DNA of 64,000 bases, from assembly GCA_008828725.1 (NCBI GenBank), contig MEHQ01001298.1, forward strand, positions 110,465 to 174,464. Reading direction: 5' to 3'. The notes beneath the pieces were generated by a model that was given only the letters and a program-made list of their open reading frames with translations, ran no database searches and had not been told where the DNA came from. Position numbers and translations under genes: made by a program. Positions 1 to 12,912 of this stretch are shown here, in pieces; position 1 is the stretch's first letter; every line of letters starts with the position of its first letter. This stretch comes from Saccharina japonica (lineage: Eukaryota; Sar; Phaeophyceae; Laminariales; Laminariaceae).

Positions 1-59
1 GTTGTGACGATCTAGCTGTGGGTCGACAAACAAACTCTCGGATAAGTGCTTACACAGAG

Positions 60-172
60 TAACGTGCCAGTCGCTGATACATATTAGCGTTACACGCACC
101 TTTGCCTGCACCGAGTAGACGGTGCGTGTAACAAAGCGTTGCCGGTCCCTAGTGACTGGCAACATAGTACAT
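60..172. repeat. Imperfect hairpin / small inverted repeat
   Basis: The 12-base arms GTTACACGCACC and GGTGCGTGTAAC are perfect inverses about 20 bases apart (near 91-142). They are flanked further out by weaker matching arms around GTGCCAGTC and GACTGGCAAC. Such nested symmetry is typical of a small foldback or MITE relic. No coding potential is seen. Confidence 0.5.
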
Positions 173-224
173 AGTGCGTGAATGAAAATATTTTGAATCC
201 TTTGCTGGCCACCACCTTTTGATT

Positions 225-415
225 TTATTGTTGTTTCATCCCATGCAATATCTTCGCCCTCCTTTTCACTCTCCCTTCTTGGTAATAACTCAGATCCGGG
301 GTTGCTAATTCGTCGCTCCTCCTCACGCCCCACTACGGTACGTGCCTTGCATTTTTATTGCTGGATTATTTCAGCAATTTCTTTCCTCGCCGACTCTCGT
401 CGACAGTAGTTGATA
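225..415 (-). repeat. SINE family copy 1 (body only)
   Basis: Read on the minus strand, this matches the body shared with copies near 11.9, 13.3, 15.9 and 43.5 kb. It carries the conserved landmarks ATGCAAGGCA-like, a G-rich tract, CCCCGGATCTGAGTTA and GCGAAGATA-like sequence before the tail. The tRNA-like head was not recognised in this copy, so it is probably 5'-truncated or diverged. Confidence 0.5.
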
Positions 416-1051
416 AAATGCAAGGAAAATTGTGATCAGTACTAATGCCATCTTCAGAGCGCGTTGTTTATCTCCCACCCCAATTCTGTTTATGCAGATA
501 ATTCGAGCACCCTGACATCTCCGTCGGGTTCCCTAGCGTCGGCGTCCTCCCCACGCTAAAATATTGTGTGCTGTCCACCTTTTGCAATATTCAGTCGTGA
601 AACGGGCTCTTCCATTCTCCCATTTGCTAACTTCTTCGGACTTTCCAAGGTCACTCTTCGGCCCGTACCTATAAAACTTGTATTTCGACGAAACAAAAGC
701 ATACACGTGTGTTTCACGCACCGACCGCATCGTGACGACGGTATTCACCATGTCAAAACCAACACATTAGTTCCGAGAGCAACTGCTCACTCTGCGATGG
801 AATTGAAAACCACTGCCAACAAAACGGCTACGATAAATTCAGCAAGCGTGTCTCACGCCTGTGTTCCAAACCCTAGATCGCCCTAGATGAAGTATTATCC
901 AACGAATAGCGCATAACGGGAACCTCAACCGTCGGCCTTACACGATAAGTTGTGTTTTCACATCGCGCCCGTCGTCAGTTTGAGCGACATAAGTAGGTCG
1001 AACAGCGATGCCACACGGCGGCCTGTGCTCTATTCATCTAGCGTCACATGT
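416..1051. other. No gene recognised
   Basis: Short overlapping frames exist on both strands but none has a recognisable motif or splice context. The stretch lies 3' of the minus-strand gene ending at 1052 and probably includes its 3' untranslated region. Confidence 0.4.
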
Positions 1052-2035
1052 TTAACTAGACCTCCAACGCCCACATAGTATGGCATATCCAACTGTAGTT
1101 CCCCACCAAATACCCGATATCATTGCTCCATCTTGTCCCCCCCAAATGACAACGCCGGCAGACCAACCAGCCATCCAGAGAAATCCCAACACAATCCAGA
1201 GCATATATACTTCGTCGTATTCGGTTATATGGGCAAACCCGAGCGCGGCCAGTATCGCGCCGAAGAAGCCAAAGACGCCACCCACTCCAACGGACACGCC
1301 AAGATTGCACCAACTGTACATAGAACGAGAACACTTATCTAAGCCACGTTCCCGGCACTCCCAGAAGGAGCAGAAACCGTCACCGTCCCACTCTTCGACG
1401 CACTCACAGGCCGACGTCTCCACCTCTTCCACACTCTCAATGTCCCCTGTCCATGCCTCGCAGTACTGACCGGAAGGCGACACCCTCACACACTGATAAT
1501 CTTCGAACTCTTGAATGCCGTCGGAGTCGGTCTCTACGCACGCCCAAGACGCGCAGAACTTTCCTGACGATTCTTCGTCTTCGACATCACAAGAGCACCG
1601 CGTGCTCTCTACCTCCCTCTCGAAGAAGCAGTTATCCTCACTGCTGTCGGTGCATGTGGCTGCGTTGTCTACTTCGACCTGACTGCAGGTCCACGCGTCG
1701 CAGTACTCGTCGTTCTTCACGGACTGGCAAGAGCACGTGCCTACCTCGTGCTCGTCCGAAGACGACTCTGTCGCTGTCCAGCTCATGCAAACGGTCGCGT
1801 TTCCGTCGGTGCACTCGTAAAGCTCGATCTCGGTTTCCAACCTCGGTATGCCCCCCAGGTACTTCCCTCCGTCCGTGTAATACCCGGCACGGGATTTGAG
1901 CTGTTTATTGCTGAGTGGAAAATCCGGTAATATGCTCAAGGCAATCGTGATCGGCAAGAGGGCCAGAAACACCGCCACATTTGCCGTGCTCATGACAGAC
2001 GCTGAACGTCGCGATGCTGCCTGCGAGAAGCGCAT
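1052..2035 (-). CDS. Secreted/membrane Cys-rich protein with repeated CxxW motifs
   Basis: A single 327-residue open frame without introns; I do not recognise the family. Residues about 18-37 form a hydrophobic N-terminal segment that fits a signal peptide or anchor; a second Met at residue 15 just before it is an alternative start. Residues 75-235 are acidic and Cys-rich, with five C-x-x-W motifs starting at C83, C112, C161, C192 and C222. Their spacing is about 30 residues except for one 49-residue interval that may hide a degenerate unit. Each motif is usually followed by Glu/Asp-rich sequence and a C-x-C pair. Residues about 246-321 contain three hydrophobic segments typical of membrane helices. 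Inferred topology: exported repeat domain tethered by a C-terminal membrane domain. The long frame, ordered domains and repeat regularity argue for a real gene; function is unknown. Confidence 0.65.
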   Translation of the reverse strand: MRFSQAASRRSASVMSTANVAVFLALLPITIALSILPDFPLSNKQLKSRAGYYTDGGKYLGGIPRLETEIELYECTDGNATVCMSWTATESSSDEHEVGTCSCQSVKNDEYCDAWTCSQVEVDNAATCTDSSEDNCFFEREVESTRCSCDVEDEESSGKFCASWACVETDSDGIQEFEDYQCVRVSPSGQYCEAWTGDIESVEEVETSACECVEEWDGDGFCSFWECRERGLDKCSRSMYSWCNLGVSVGVGGVFGFFGAILAALGFAHITEYDEVYMLWIVLGFLWMAGWSAGVVIWGGQDGAMISGIWWGTTVGYAILCGRWRSS

Positions 2036-2129
2036 AATAGGTCACGGGGGCAGGGGCAGGGGTATCAGTCTCAGTCACAACGTGGGTGTGGCTTACCTGG
2101 CCTATAGGGATCACAGGTACGGAGTTGAA

Positions 2130-2373
2130 CAGAGTACTACTGTATAAGTGGCAGGTTTTGGCCGGATTGTTTTATGAATGACGAGAATCCTTGGCTCAAA
2201 ACCGTCGAAATGATGCTATTGTGTTGCACTATTTTGCGTTACCTACTTCAACGTCATGGGGTGGTTCATCGGGTACCATTTGGTTTCTTCCAAAATCTGT
2301 TTCCGGGTGAGATCTTAATTTTCTCAATTGACCAAAATTTCAAAATCACGGTGCACCTGGGCCGTAGCATGCG
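2130..2373. repeat. TGCTACG-type MITE remnant
   Basis: The right end GGTGCACCTGGGCCGTAGCAT closely matches the ends near 12.33 and 39.54 kb. The left part (GGTTTTGGCCGGATTGTTTTATGA) resembles the corresponding inner left arm of the 39.3-kb copy, although its outermost terminal repeat has decayed. Non-autonomous DNA transposon relic. Confidence 0.5.
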
Positions 2374-5300
2374 CCTTTGGTCTGTTTATTGAACCGTACA
2401 GCGTGTATCGGATAGAGTTGGTGTAGTTTCAATCCCGGCCCCGTGCGAACACGAGCCTTAAGCTTGCCCTCAAATCCTTCCAGTATAATATTAAGTAGCA
2501 GACGAAACAAAACTGGTCTCCATAACGCTAACTCGGTCGTTCCCGAACAGCGCGACCTTTTCTCGAACGCACGTCTTAGATCATTTGGTCAGCCCTGCGC
2601 ACGTCACTTCTGTGTGCGTGTGACATTTTATATCTCGAAAATCATGAGACAAAGCTGTCGCTAATGTCTCGCAGGGCCGGACACTTATGAATGACGCCGA
2701 CGCGATTGGAGGGGTAGATGGTGGACGGCATTAACTGATGTGTATGTCTCGCCGGCAAGATATACTCTGTAGGAAAAAAGCAGTATGCCTTGTTGATACG
2801 CTTCAGGCAACTCGAAGGCGTGTTGTACAACGTATTACGTACCCGGTATTAGCGGCAGCAACATATATTCAAACGGAGCAGCAGCAGCAGCGGCAGCAAA
2901 ATATTACGACGGTAGCAAACAAAACCGGACCGAAGCACCACATCGACCACCCCTAGCCCTCCTGTGCACCTGAATGCAGCTGGGCCTGTGTATTCTGCTT
3001 CGGCGCCGGGACCGTGCTGCTCTGCATTGCCCATGCTGGTATTATGATTTGGGTTTGTGTTGCGCGGGCATCGTCGGCTTTAAAAAACGGTTTCGTTGCC
3101 TGCTCGAAATATCTTGCAAATTCAGTGTGGGTTTGTGGAAGAGAAAACATTTATCATGAATGATTTTACGTTTGTGGACGTCGTTTGTTTGATGGAATCG
3201 GCTTCGCCCAGCTTTTCAAAGGTGTTTTTGAATTGTAGATGCGGTCAATACTACTGTAGAACCTTGAGTTTGTTCGAAATATATTAATTTATAGCGCCAA
3301 ACAATTCGGGAAATAAACTGTGTCTGTATCTTTGTTTGTTGTTTTCGGTCGTGGTCATCTCCACTAGAGTCCCTGGTGAACGTTAACTGTTACCAGAAAC
3401 AGAAATCGACTCACCGAACCTCGATAGTGAAACAGTCAGATACTACTGAACATTGACCGGCATTCTTTTTCTATGAAGGTTTCAGCAAGACTTCTCAAGC
3501 AGTTCGCGCAAAACACTTCTGTACTTGAATTGGTAAGGACGAGTGGCACCCCGCAAGGTACGCCTTACTACAAATTGGAGGGTGTAACGAACACTGTTCC
3601 GTGAGAACGGTCATCAGACCCCAATACATTTCGTCAAACAATCCCAACAGACACGACTGTACACACCACACTTGCTTTGTGTGTGCTGCTCGGCTAGGTC
3701 GAGCTGGAAAAGGGCTTTTGCGGGGGACTGGAAGCAAGAATACATGTGCTACATCAAGACTAACGCAAACGTAGTCGTGCAGATTTATTTCCGGACCGTT
3801 TCGGACCAATCGGGAAGTGTCCCTCCGGAGCAAAGTCCATACCTGACAATTGTTTCGTTTGGCAACCCCTTTTGGTGTAGCTGTAGACGTTGTAAGGATT
3901 CGTCATCTATGAATTATCAAATACACTTGCGTGGAATAACGACGACAATGCTTCACTGTATATCACTCAGTACCTGAGGACGAAACCGGGAGCGGAAGGA
4001 AGGCCGCCGAAAGGCTGCGTTGTTTACCACCGGTATGTAGATGGTTGTAAGCCAGTCATGGCTTATTAAGAGGGACAATAGCCAATAGGGATACTTAATG
4101 ATAAAAAGCAAAGGGTATACATACTGATTTTTGTGTGTAACATAGATTGTATTTACAATGATTATCTGCAATAGAATGCCACCACAGTAGATGTAGGTAT
4201 GTTCGGTGCTTTATCTGCGGTTATGTGCTAGGGGTTTCCACGTTTAAATATAATTAGTAATTGAACATCCGGCAATCTGAAAAAAACATATATCGCTGCG
4301 TGGTACAATCTGCTATAGGGACAGCATGGAGACGATGAACCAAGGTACAAAATGACGACCGCGTTAGTCCTAGGGCGTGATACGTGGTGTGACGGCCGTC
4401 CACTGTGTGTGATGTTGATGAGGGGTTCTTGATACGTCCGGCATTATCGTCCTTGATATATGGAACCCTCCAAAACCCATAACGGTGCATACGGAGCCCC
4501 CAACCAGGTGAAAGTGTGGATGGTAAACTCCGTCATGGGACGTCCTGTCGAACACAAGATGGCTGATCAAGGAAGCGTGTACAACAACAGGCCTCTGTTT
4601 TCTGATTACTGGACAAACCACATTTATTCGAATTTGTGTTTGAGTGTTAAACGTGGTTTCGTTCGAAGTGTACAAAACATACCGAACACCTGAACCTTCA
4701 ACATATGACTCGTTTTCTGCTTTGCTACTGCGTGTCTATCTCCCGCAAAAATCGAAGATATTAGGTCCAACCGTCGGTCACGCCACTGCTTGGGCTGTAA
4801 ATTCACCTATTAATTGGTACATAACATATCACTGGTATGAGGAGTATATATAACATGGTAAGCCTTGTAGTTCCCACGACTGACGTACGAAAAGCAGTAT
4901 TCGTCGACTGCACTCTGTCTCAATACATAATTAAGGAATCGCTGAGCCATCTATAGTTCTGAAAGGGTTTTACAGTGGTCTTCGGTACAGCAACAGGAGT
5001 ACGCTAGGCGTTATGTTGACTTGCGGTTTTATGTGATTGACAATAACGAAAAAAACATGAACAACAACAGCAACAACGACGACGGAAGCGGTGCAGCGGG
5101 GGTTTTCACCCGTTTCAGGGCCGTTTGGGCTCATAGTTAGGGTTGGAGTTTGGATTAGGCTTACTTGTTGTGTTTCGTCAACGCCCGTACATTGGTACAT
5201 TCCAAAATTGGTGCCTTTCTCGAACGCAACAAATATCCCGATCGGGGGAAGCTCCGAATAGACAATCGCCCATAGTGCCCGCCCAGACAGTGCCAAACCT

Positions 5301-8300
5301 TCCGACGTGTATGACAACTTATCCAATCAATGGCGCGAGAAGCGCTCCTGTACATCGAACAATCTGGTCAGTTATTCTAAATTCGACTTAAAATGGAAAG
5401 CTCGCATCGCTCATGCGACTTATATATGCCAAGGGCGACACATCACAGCCAACTAGTTCGCACCTTCAATAATATCTACAATCGGAAAGTTGAACGCGAA
5501 CCCGTGGCGCGTAACCCGAGTACCTGGGTATACCCGTGTACCCGGACAACATTGATTTGGTGACGGTCATCAAGGGGTGCCATGCGCGGATAGCAGTATG
5601 CACTCGAATTTGATGTCGAAACGATAACTATTTCCTTCCAACAACAGAAACTTAGCGCCGGTAATGCCTTAACATAGTCGTTCGCTAGACCGACTTCCTA
5701 TCCCCCTGAGTTGAGCACTGCCAGGTAGAGAATGATAGGTAGACAGCGTGTGTGCCTTTGTATGTGGCGCTCCCTGGTGTCGATGTCGGGCAGGTGTCAC
5801 GGCTAGAGGAAACAAAATTGATCTCTATACATCGTTATTGCAGTATACTTGAAGAGTGTCGATGATATCAATATATCGGGCACGCGTACGAAAACCAACA
5901 GTGGAAACACTCTGGGGAAATGGTATAAAAAGCATGAACATTGTTTAAATATTCAGGTATTAATAGTGATCACCGTGGGCTACGAGTAACCGTTTCCTAT
6001 GTCTTCAAAGGCTTAAAACTGTACTTTGAGGGGGGACATGCCAAACATACCGGTACCCAGGTGTTCGAACACGCTGAGCACCATCGAGTCGATCAACCCC
6101 AAAACCCGCGGGCTCTAAGTCAAACCCGTCCAGTCGAGGCGTTTGGCCGTTCGGGTTTTATCGGCTAGGCACACGGGTTTCGATCACCAAGAGTGCCTAG
6201 TGTATGCTATACAAGGCAACATTCAGCCATCCAAAACAAAATACTCATCAACACTGCTTGCCGTCGACAGCTTCGTTAGAAATGCGGAAATGCCACGTAC
6301 CAAAATGTACCACATCAATAATAATTCTCCTGGAACGACCAAATACGAAAATTACTATGAAGATTCACCTGAAATATTTGTTTTTCATGACAGCCCATGG
6401 GACCGTTGGACACATACTCACGAGTCTACGATACAACGCCAAAAAAACAAAAATCATACAATTTAAAGACATCGCATTGTTTTAACCTACGAGGCACACG
6501 ATACGATGGAAGCTCCGATTTCAGGAAACCATGTCTGAGTCGAATGTGGGGATCATCGAACCCCATACCCACACCTCTGAAAGGCGAGCCCAAGGGCCTT
6601 ACAAGAGACGCCAGTACGATGAAAGTTAGAATGAAAAATATGGGGCACGACATACGTACTCAACGAAAGTGGTCACCACACCGCCTGCAAGGGGGCGGGG
6701 GGCGGGGGCAGAGTCATTTGTCGCCGGCGTCGCTAATGGTAACGTAATCTGGGTTCGGACAACTTATTTTCTATGTCAGATCTGCATCAATCGAGCAAGG
6801 GACATTATTGTTGGTCATGTGCGTCGAATACTTGGAGATAGAAGCTTTCAGATATTTTCCACCGATGAAAGCAGACTGAAGGGCTTTCAGTCGGTCGGTG
6901 CCTACCGCTTGTTTTACTATCGCGTTGCGAGGTCACGTGGGCGAGTTTATGTACCCCATTCAGCATTAGGCGTGAAAGCGTTTTGCTGACGCAGCATAAT
7001 AGACGATATCATGCCCGTGCGTATCGCGGAACCACGGCACATGAAATATAAATGCTGCAAAGGAATAGAGTAGTCATTCCGTCACTCCGAAAACTGGCTC
7101 TGAGCGGCTTCAAGCAGAATAACTTAGCGTGACCTCGCTTGTGTTGGAACAGCAGTCAGCTCTCATTTCCCCTTGTTGGAAAACCCCTTGTTTGCCGTGC
7201 AGTATTCGCAGATTGACCTTGTGGAGACATAAGACGATATCAAAACTCCACAAGGTTTCACCACCCTCTCCTCGATTCGAAAGTGCTACATTGTTCGTCG
7301 TCTCGGCAAAATGTGTTACACACCCACATTATCCGTTGGGGGAAGTCCCGGCCACCTGTGCGTCAGTGCTTTACTTGACATATTTTACTAAATCCTATTG
7401 CATGCGGTTTGCTCTGTATACTTTTCTGTAGATCTGGAACAATACCGACAACAAGAAACTCGCCTTTGCCTGGGTTGTGCGTCTAGGTTTATCAAGGATA
7501 ACCTCCGAGTCTTAGTATGCGGCTGATCCCTGTTTTCGCCTTTAATACGCCCTACACCGGCACCTCATAGGGTTCATTCGGGTGTGCTGCAAAATCCAGA
7601 GTATGGTCTATCCGCGATCGCGCCGGAGAGGCCAATTTTATAATTTAGTCCAATAGGTGCATCGTGAGTATTACGGATGCGATCCGTGTTCCTGCACCGA
7701 TGCAATTACCAGATTCCTGAGGTGTACAAAACAAATCCATGGCAGAGTGATTTGAACTAACATTATATCGCTAGGTCGGGTTTCCTTATTGTTTTTTGTA
7801 CACTGTCCGTCTTTTCCGGTCGGTAAATACTAAATATCGAACTCTAAAGAAGACCGAACCGAAAACTGTTAGTCAATCTCGGTCTCTTTCTCAACGAAAC
7901 AAGCCAGACGTGTCTAACATCGAAGCGGTCAGTGAGGATATATACGTTGGAAACTGTTGGGGATGTGAACCAAATATGACAATATGTCGGTCTTTTTGTT
8001 TTTTTTGGGTGTAAAAGATAATTCAGTTTCGATTGGTTCGAGTTAGAGATATGGTCTGTGGGCTAGCGATGCACCCATTTGCGAAGACGTGTCAACATGA
8101 ATATATTACGTAGGCTATATCCGGCTAGAAGACACGTTCATATTGAACTCAAACGTACAATAGGTGCTTTCCTGTTTAAGTCGGCCTTCGGCAAGCGAAA
8201 TCAACGACGATAAAGAGTCGCCGTTGAACGCCGAGAAACGACCGAACCAACGGTTGACAACAAGTACTCATGGTTGTTTTATTGAAACAGTGCCGGTGAA

Positions 8301-9349
8301 AAGTTATATAGCGAGCACTCATCGGAGCTCTTACGATTAATGATATATGCAGGAGTAGGGCTAAACTCTGACGGTATGGAAATAGCAGCCACTCGTGTAT
8401 GGCCGGGTCAAATCATCTGAAACGATTGAAATTATATGTAGAGCGAGTACCGCTTACATATTATATGTCCCATGACCTGAATAAGGCTTTATACGACTAT
8501 ATTGGGCGTTTGTTGTTTTATATAGGACCGTGGTTCAAAAATACCTATTATGCCAAATACACATCCCTTCCCTGAGTTCATACCAGTGTAACCTCCTGCT
8601 CTTCCGCTGCTGCTGCATCTGTGAGAGATGTATACACCGGTGCTGCTCCTGCCAGAGAGTCAACCGTGCAGCTTCGGTTCGGGTGACAATAGAGGACCAT
8701 AAACATGTTGCAAAGGAAATGCGACACGATGCCGGAGGCGTGACGAAGCAGGTGGGCAGCACGTACTTGAAAGGGCGAAGGCATGATGATACCAGAGTGC
8801 ACGGAGCCGGTGCATCCCCGCCCTACATGGAGCTTTCGTCTCAATTCATACCACTATTGAGCGCGGCAGAAGCTCGTGGAAGTGGTGATGCTGCCTCCTA
8901 TCTGTAGAAGGCCAGCTTGGCGTTCATCGAAGTGCATGCGGAGAGGTTGTTGCGAAAGGCACACACGAGGGAGTCGTGTGCGCAGGGTGGGGGTACATCA
9001 GAGTAGTGCTCCCGTCATGACGGCACTGTAAGTTGGGGTTATGCTGTCGATGTGTGACTTTGTGCTTAGTGTCCTCCCGACGCAAGAGCAAAGTGATGTA
9101 TGATACCAATGGAACAGACAATATAGCGTGCTGAACGCTCGTAATAACACAGAAGAGACGGCACATCAAAGCCCGCCGTACTCACCTTAGTGGACGCGTG
9201 TGATGTCAAACGCACACCATACCAAAGCAGTAAGTACGGGAAGATACATACACAGAGTTTATGTCACGCGGTGCGATATTGTAAACGCTGCATGCCACCG
9301 AGCGCGCTCAAGCTAGACTCTGCTGTGCCATAAAATGCAGTACCGACGC
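2374..9349. other. No gene recognised over about 7 kb
   Basis: I see only short frames without domains on both strands, a short GCA-type microsatellite near 2878-2900, and a G-rich patch near 6690-6712. The frame at 8530-8907 (plus) could be an exon by length alone but has no motif, and its first part is driven by CTG-rich sequence. No RNA gene was recognised. Confidence 0.4.
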
Positions 9350-9595
9350 GTGCTACGGTAGAGGCAGCACGTTTTGGCTGAATCGTTTTCTGAACGATCG
9401 GGCTCCTTAACCCAAATTCGTCGGACTTTTATTTATTATGTGACAAATATTGTTTCAGAGTATACTTCGGTCATGAAGTTTCTCATCCGGCAGCACTTAT
9501 ATTTTCCTTCCAAATCTTTTGTTCGGTGAGGTATAGTCAGTGCATCTTTTTCCCCCTATATTTTCCACACCACCTACTCGTAGGTACACGTTTGT
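9350..9595. repeat. TGCTACG-type MITE, left end
   Basis: The left end GTGCTACGGTAGAGG followed by TTTTGGCTGAATCGTTTTCTGA and a GATCGGGCT block matches the left arm of the element at 39296-39540. The right end is not clear; the boundary given is from the size of the related copy. Confidence 0.45.
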
Positions 9596-9729
9596 CCGGG
9601 TATACATACCCGATCAAATTTTCAAAAGTACCTCCCAAACGCTTGTGCGTCCGCGCAGGTGTTTCTGGAAAAAAAACCCCGAACATTCTCTGCACCTTTA
9701 CTTCCAAAAAAACGTAAATATTACGTATA

Positions 9730-11467
9730 CAGGCTGGTTCAGGCATATCATCTAAAATTCATTCAGTGGCGAATGTCCACGTCGTTTTTTGGAGATAAAC
9801 CCTGAAATTTGGCACACGTGTTTAATGCGCCCTACCCGAGACTTTAAGGCCGTCTCTTATGGGTTTCTTTTTGAGGTTAATATATAGACCCCTTTTGACC
9901 AAGGGCAAAAAAACAGCATCTTGTGGAACTCAAAACGACGAAGCTTGACCACAAAAAATATGAACATCAGTTTGACGAGGCCACCTCACTCATTCTGCGC
10001 CCCAGAATGAACAGGGTCAGAGGTTACAAAATGGAGTTCAAATTTGAGACTTCGTACAGGTTTTTGTGTGCATACTATATGTTTGGTATAACAGCAGTGT
10101 GTACTCGTATTGTATTGTACGACGTACATCTACCCGGCACACCGCCAGTAGAGCTGCTGTATATACAGACTGAAGAAGCGGTCGCGCACAAGCCCACACT
10201 TGCCCGGCCGTCAGTCAGGAACTCTCACTACGGCATGGGGGAGGGAAGAGGAGCTGGATGTGAGCCATCGATCGTCTTGGTTGGGGAACTGTCGACGAAC
10301 GAGAGCTCTCGCTGGGCAGCTCGTATCCTACCACTGCTGCAGCAGCATCTTGGTGTGAGCGTGTGTTTTGTCCCTATACAGAGCCGATACGATGCTCTCG
10401 ACTCGCGGAGCACGCTCGGCATCAGGGTGCCGTCATCGCTCTCTTGGGGTCGAAAGAGCTGCGTGCGCAGAGGCTGCACGTGCTGGGCGATGTTGGGGTG
10501 GCTCTCGATGCTAACTTTTTCTTTGAACGAGTACGATCTGGATGGTACCTGCTCTGTACGGTGTGAGCACTACTGCTGTATACATGCCTGGTATCATATA
10601 CCATGTACCTGGTATCATACCGGTACAGGAGTACATGACAGAACCTGGTTTATGAGTGGTCTCTCGTCTTTCGTGGTCTACGCCTCATACGATAAAAATG
10701 AAATACGTTTTTTTGTCATACGCTTCCGTAAGAAACTACACTTGACGAGTGGATCTCAAAAATGAAGTCACAAACAGACGGGTCAAAAGGGGTCCATTTT
10801 TTAACCTCTAACAAAATCCCATAAGAAACGGCCTGACGGATTTTTTTTTTTTTTTTGCGTCAGCTATTGCTCGTGTTGTAATGTTTCGGGAAAATTGGGT
10901 CTTGAGAGATCCCAAATTTCCGGCGAAAAACAAAAAACAAAACAAAACCCATTCGTACAAGGCTCGGGTAGGGCGCATAAAACACGTGTACCAAATTTCA
11001 GGGTCTATCTCTAAAAAACGGCGTGGACATTTGGACTTTCGTGCGGTAAAAGTGCAAAAAAAGGCGTTGCCTCGTAATTATTTAGTTTCAGTACATAATC
11101 GTTTTTGGGCATTAATTATGACTTAATATGATCATACGCAGTCAGATCTTCGAAAATTTGCGTGAAACTTTGTACAAACATGCCTTGGACCACCTGGAAG
11201 CGGCTCGTTCAGAAAGCAAAAATGGGGGAAAACATGTTTTCCGACGGAAACGCCTGATTATTCTTGACCACTTTCAAGGCGTGTGATTGGTCGGGCCACA
11301 TTTTCGGCGGTAGCGCCAGTTCTAGGTCCTTGAACAAAAACTGGCGACGTCACCCTCTTCCACTGTTCATGGCGGTCAGTATGATACCAAATATGTGGCA
11401 TTGGAGTTGCTATTGCATGCGGCATTCGTGACTGACGAAAGTTTGGGTGATATGCCTGAACCAGCTC
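9730..11467. mobile_element. Foldback / long-TIR non-autonomous transposon
   Basis: The ends form inverted repeats: GGCTGGTTCAGGCATATCA on the left and its complement TGATATGCCTGAACCAGC on the right. Further in, 9755-9905 is an inverted match to 10776-11035, including blocks such as TGCGCCCTACCCGAG and ACCCCTTTTGACC. The right arm is longer, with about 400 bases between 11040 and 11440 that the left arm lacks. GTATA flanks both ends and may be the target duplication. The central plus-strand frame 9923-10765 (280 codons) has no recognisable transposase motif and is probably chance. Confidence 0.65.
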
Positions 11468-11719
11468 GTATATATTTTTATTTCAATAATACGAAGAGTG
11501 TACTTATTACTGGACTATTTAGACAACGGATTTCCTCAGCTCTCGGCGTTCTGCAGATGAAACAAAAACTGGAGGTGAAACAAGCAAAAAACTGAACCCA
11601 GAACCTGATTTATATTTCATTTTACAAGGTTTCCATCCAACAGATGTAGAAATAGAGGTCGCCAAAACGATTCTTTCATCGAGCTACAGGTCATCTGATA
11701 TTTGTTTTTCTGACCCGGT

Positions 11720-12057
11720 CGCCCCGGTAGTGTAGTGGTCAGCTTCAAAGACTACTACCATTGGTACCCAGGATCGAATCCCACCGTGGTGAGAGATTTT
11801 GTCTTTATTTGAAAAAATAAAAAGGAATCAATTGCTGAGAGCGCCTTCGTGGCGTGGGTAGGCGGAATCCGACGCAAGTCGACGAGGGAAGAAAGTGCTG
11901 AAACCTTCTCGCGATAAAAATGCAAGGCAAGAACCGTAGTGGGGGGGGAGGGAGAAGAGCCTACTTTGTGACCCCGGATCCGAGTTACGTCCAGGAAGGA
12001 GAGAGAAAGGAAGGGCGAAGATAATAAATAGGATGGAAAAAAAAAAAAAAAAAAAAA
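11720..12057 (+). repeat. SINE family copy 2, tRNA-headed with poly-A tail
   Basis: The first 75 bases resemble a tRNA: an A-box-like TAGTGTAGTGG and a B-box-like GGATCGAATCC at tRNA spacing, which are RNA polymerase III promoter elements. A body of about 250 bases shared with four other copies follows, ending in AATAAATAGGATGG and a 22-base A run. This head-body-tail layout is the classical SINE structure. Confidence 0.75.
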
Positions 12058-12159
12058 TCAATGATATTTCTCGAAATATTCAGTGTTCTGTGAAAAATAG
12101 TTGATTTGGCTATGATTATGCCCTCGACAACCTGAAACTTACTTGACTTTAGAGTAACC

Positions 12160-12336
12160 GAAAAAAACCCAGCTGAAACCACTTCTGTTCGCTCAGCCAG
12201 CCTTTCTTGTAATTCGTCGTATTTCGAAAGGTATTAGCCGAAAACATAATGGACAAACTGTACTGCACGGACCATATGACGCTCCTTAAGTGAGGAGCTC
12301 AGAAAAAATATGGTGCACCTCTATCGTAGCATGCGT
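12160..12336. repeat. TGCTACG-type MITE, right part
   Basis: TGAGGAGCTCAGAAAAAATA followed by TGGTGCACCTCTATCGTAGCAT is nearly identical to the right end of the element at 39296-39540 (TGAGGAGCTCATAATAAATA). The left end is diverged. Confidence 0.5.
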
Positions 12337-12834
12337 CTACCCCTCGATAGGGCATTGCGCAAAATTCAATACGTCAACACGGTGGTTTCGGCACTATTAA
12401 TAGTAGCGTCCAGGGTGACCTGTCGATATACGATGGGTCAACATCGTCTGGCAATATTAGGTCGACTTACATAGGCCTTACTAATCCACATACCTGTGCT
12501 TTCACTGCTTTTTTACGTCGTCGACGTGCGTCATATTATTACGCACATACGCTATTCTAAACAATATATCCCGGTACACACTTTCTGGCATCGTATTGTT
12601 TTGGGAAAAGAACCTCGGGTCTTTTTTTCCCCCGCCCACCAATTTTTACCGCCCCCCTCATGGGTGAATTCGAATGGTGACATTAACTTACAGCTGTCGT
12701 ATCAATAGTGAGTACGAGTTGAGCAGGCTGCGTAAATACCACATTACGCCGTAGAAAGTTAGATATCATATACGTACTGGTGTACCGTTCCGCAAGTGCT
12801 GCAAGCCACTTACTGATGGTTTGTAGGCATTACA

Positions 12835-12912
12835 CGTATATATATATGTTTAGGTTTTGTAAACTGTTCCCAGACGTATATATATGTAGAGGTTTTGTAA
12901 ACTGTTCCCAGG
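12835..12912. repeat. 40-bp tandem duplication
   Basis: Two adjacent copies of a unit starting CGTATATATATGT and ending GTTTTGTAAACTGTTCCCAG. They differ only by a few bases in the TA run. Confidence 0.85.

Noticed and set aside
9923-10765. 280-codon frame inside the foldback element
   Set aside because: No transposase motifs, odd composition with repeated CTWYH-like words, and no relative visible in other copies.
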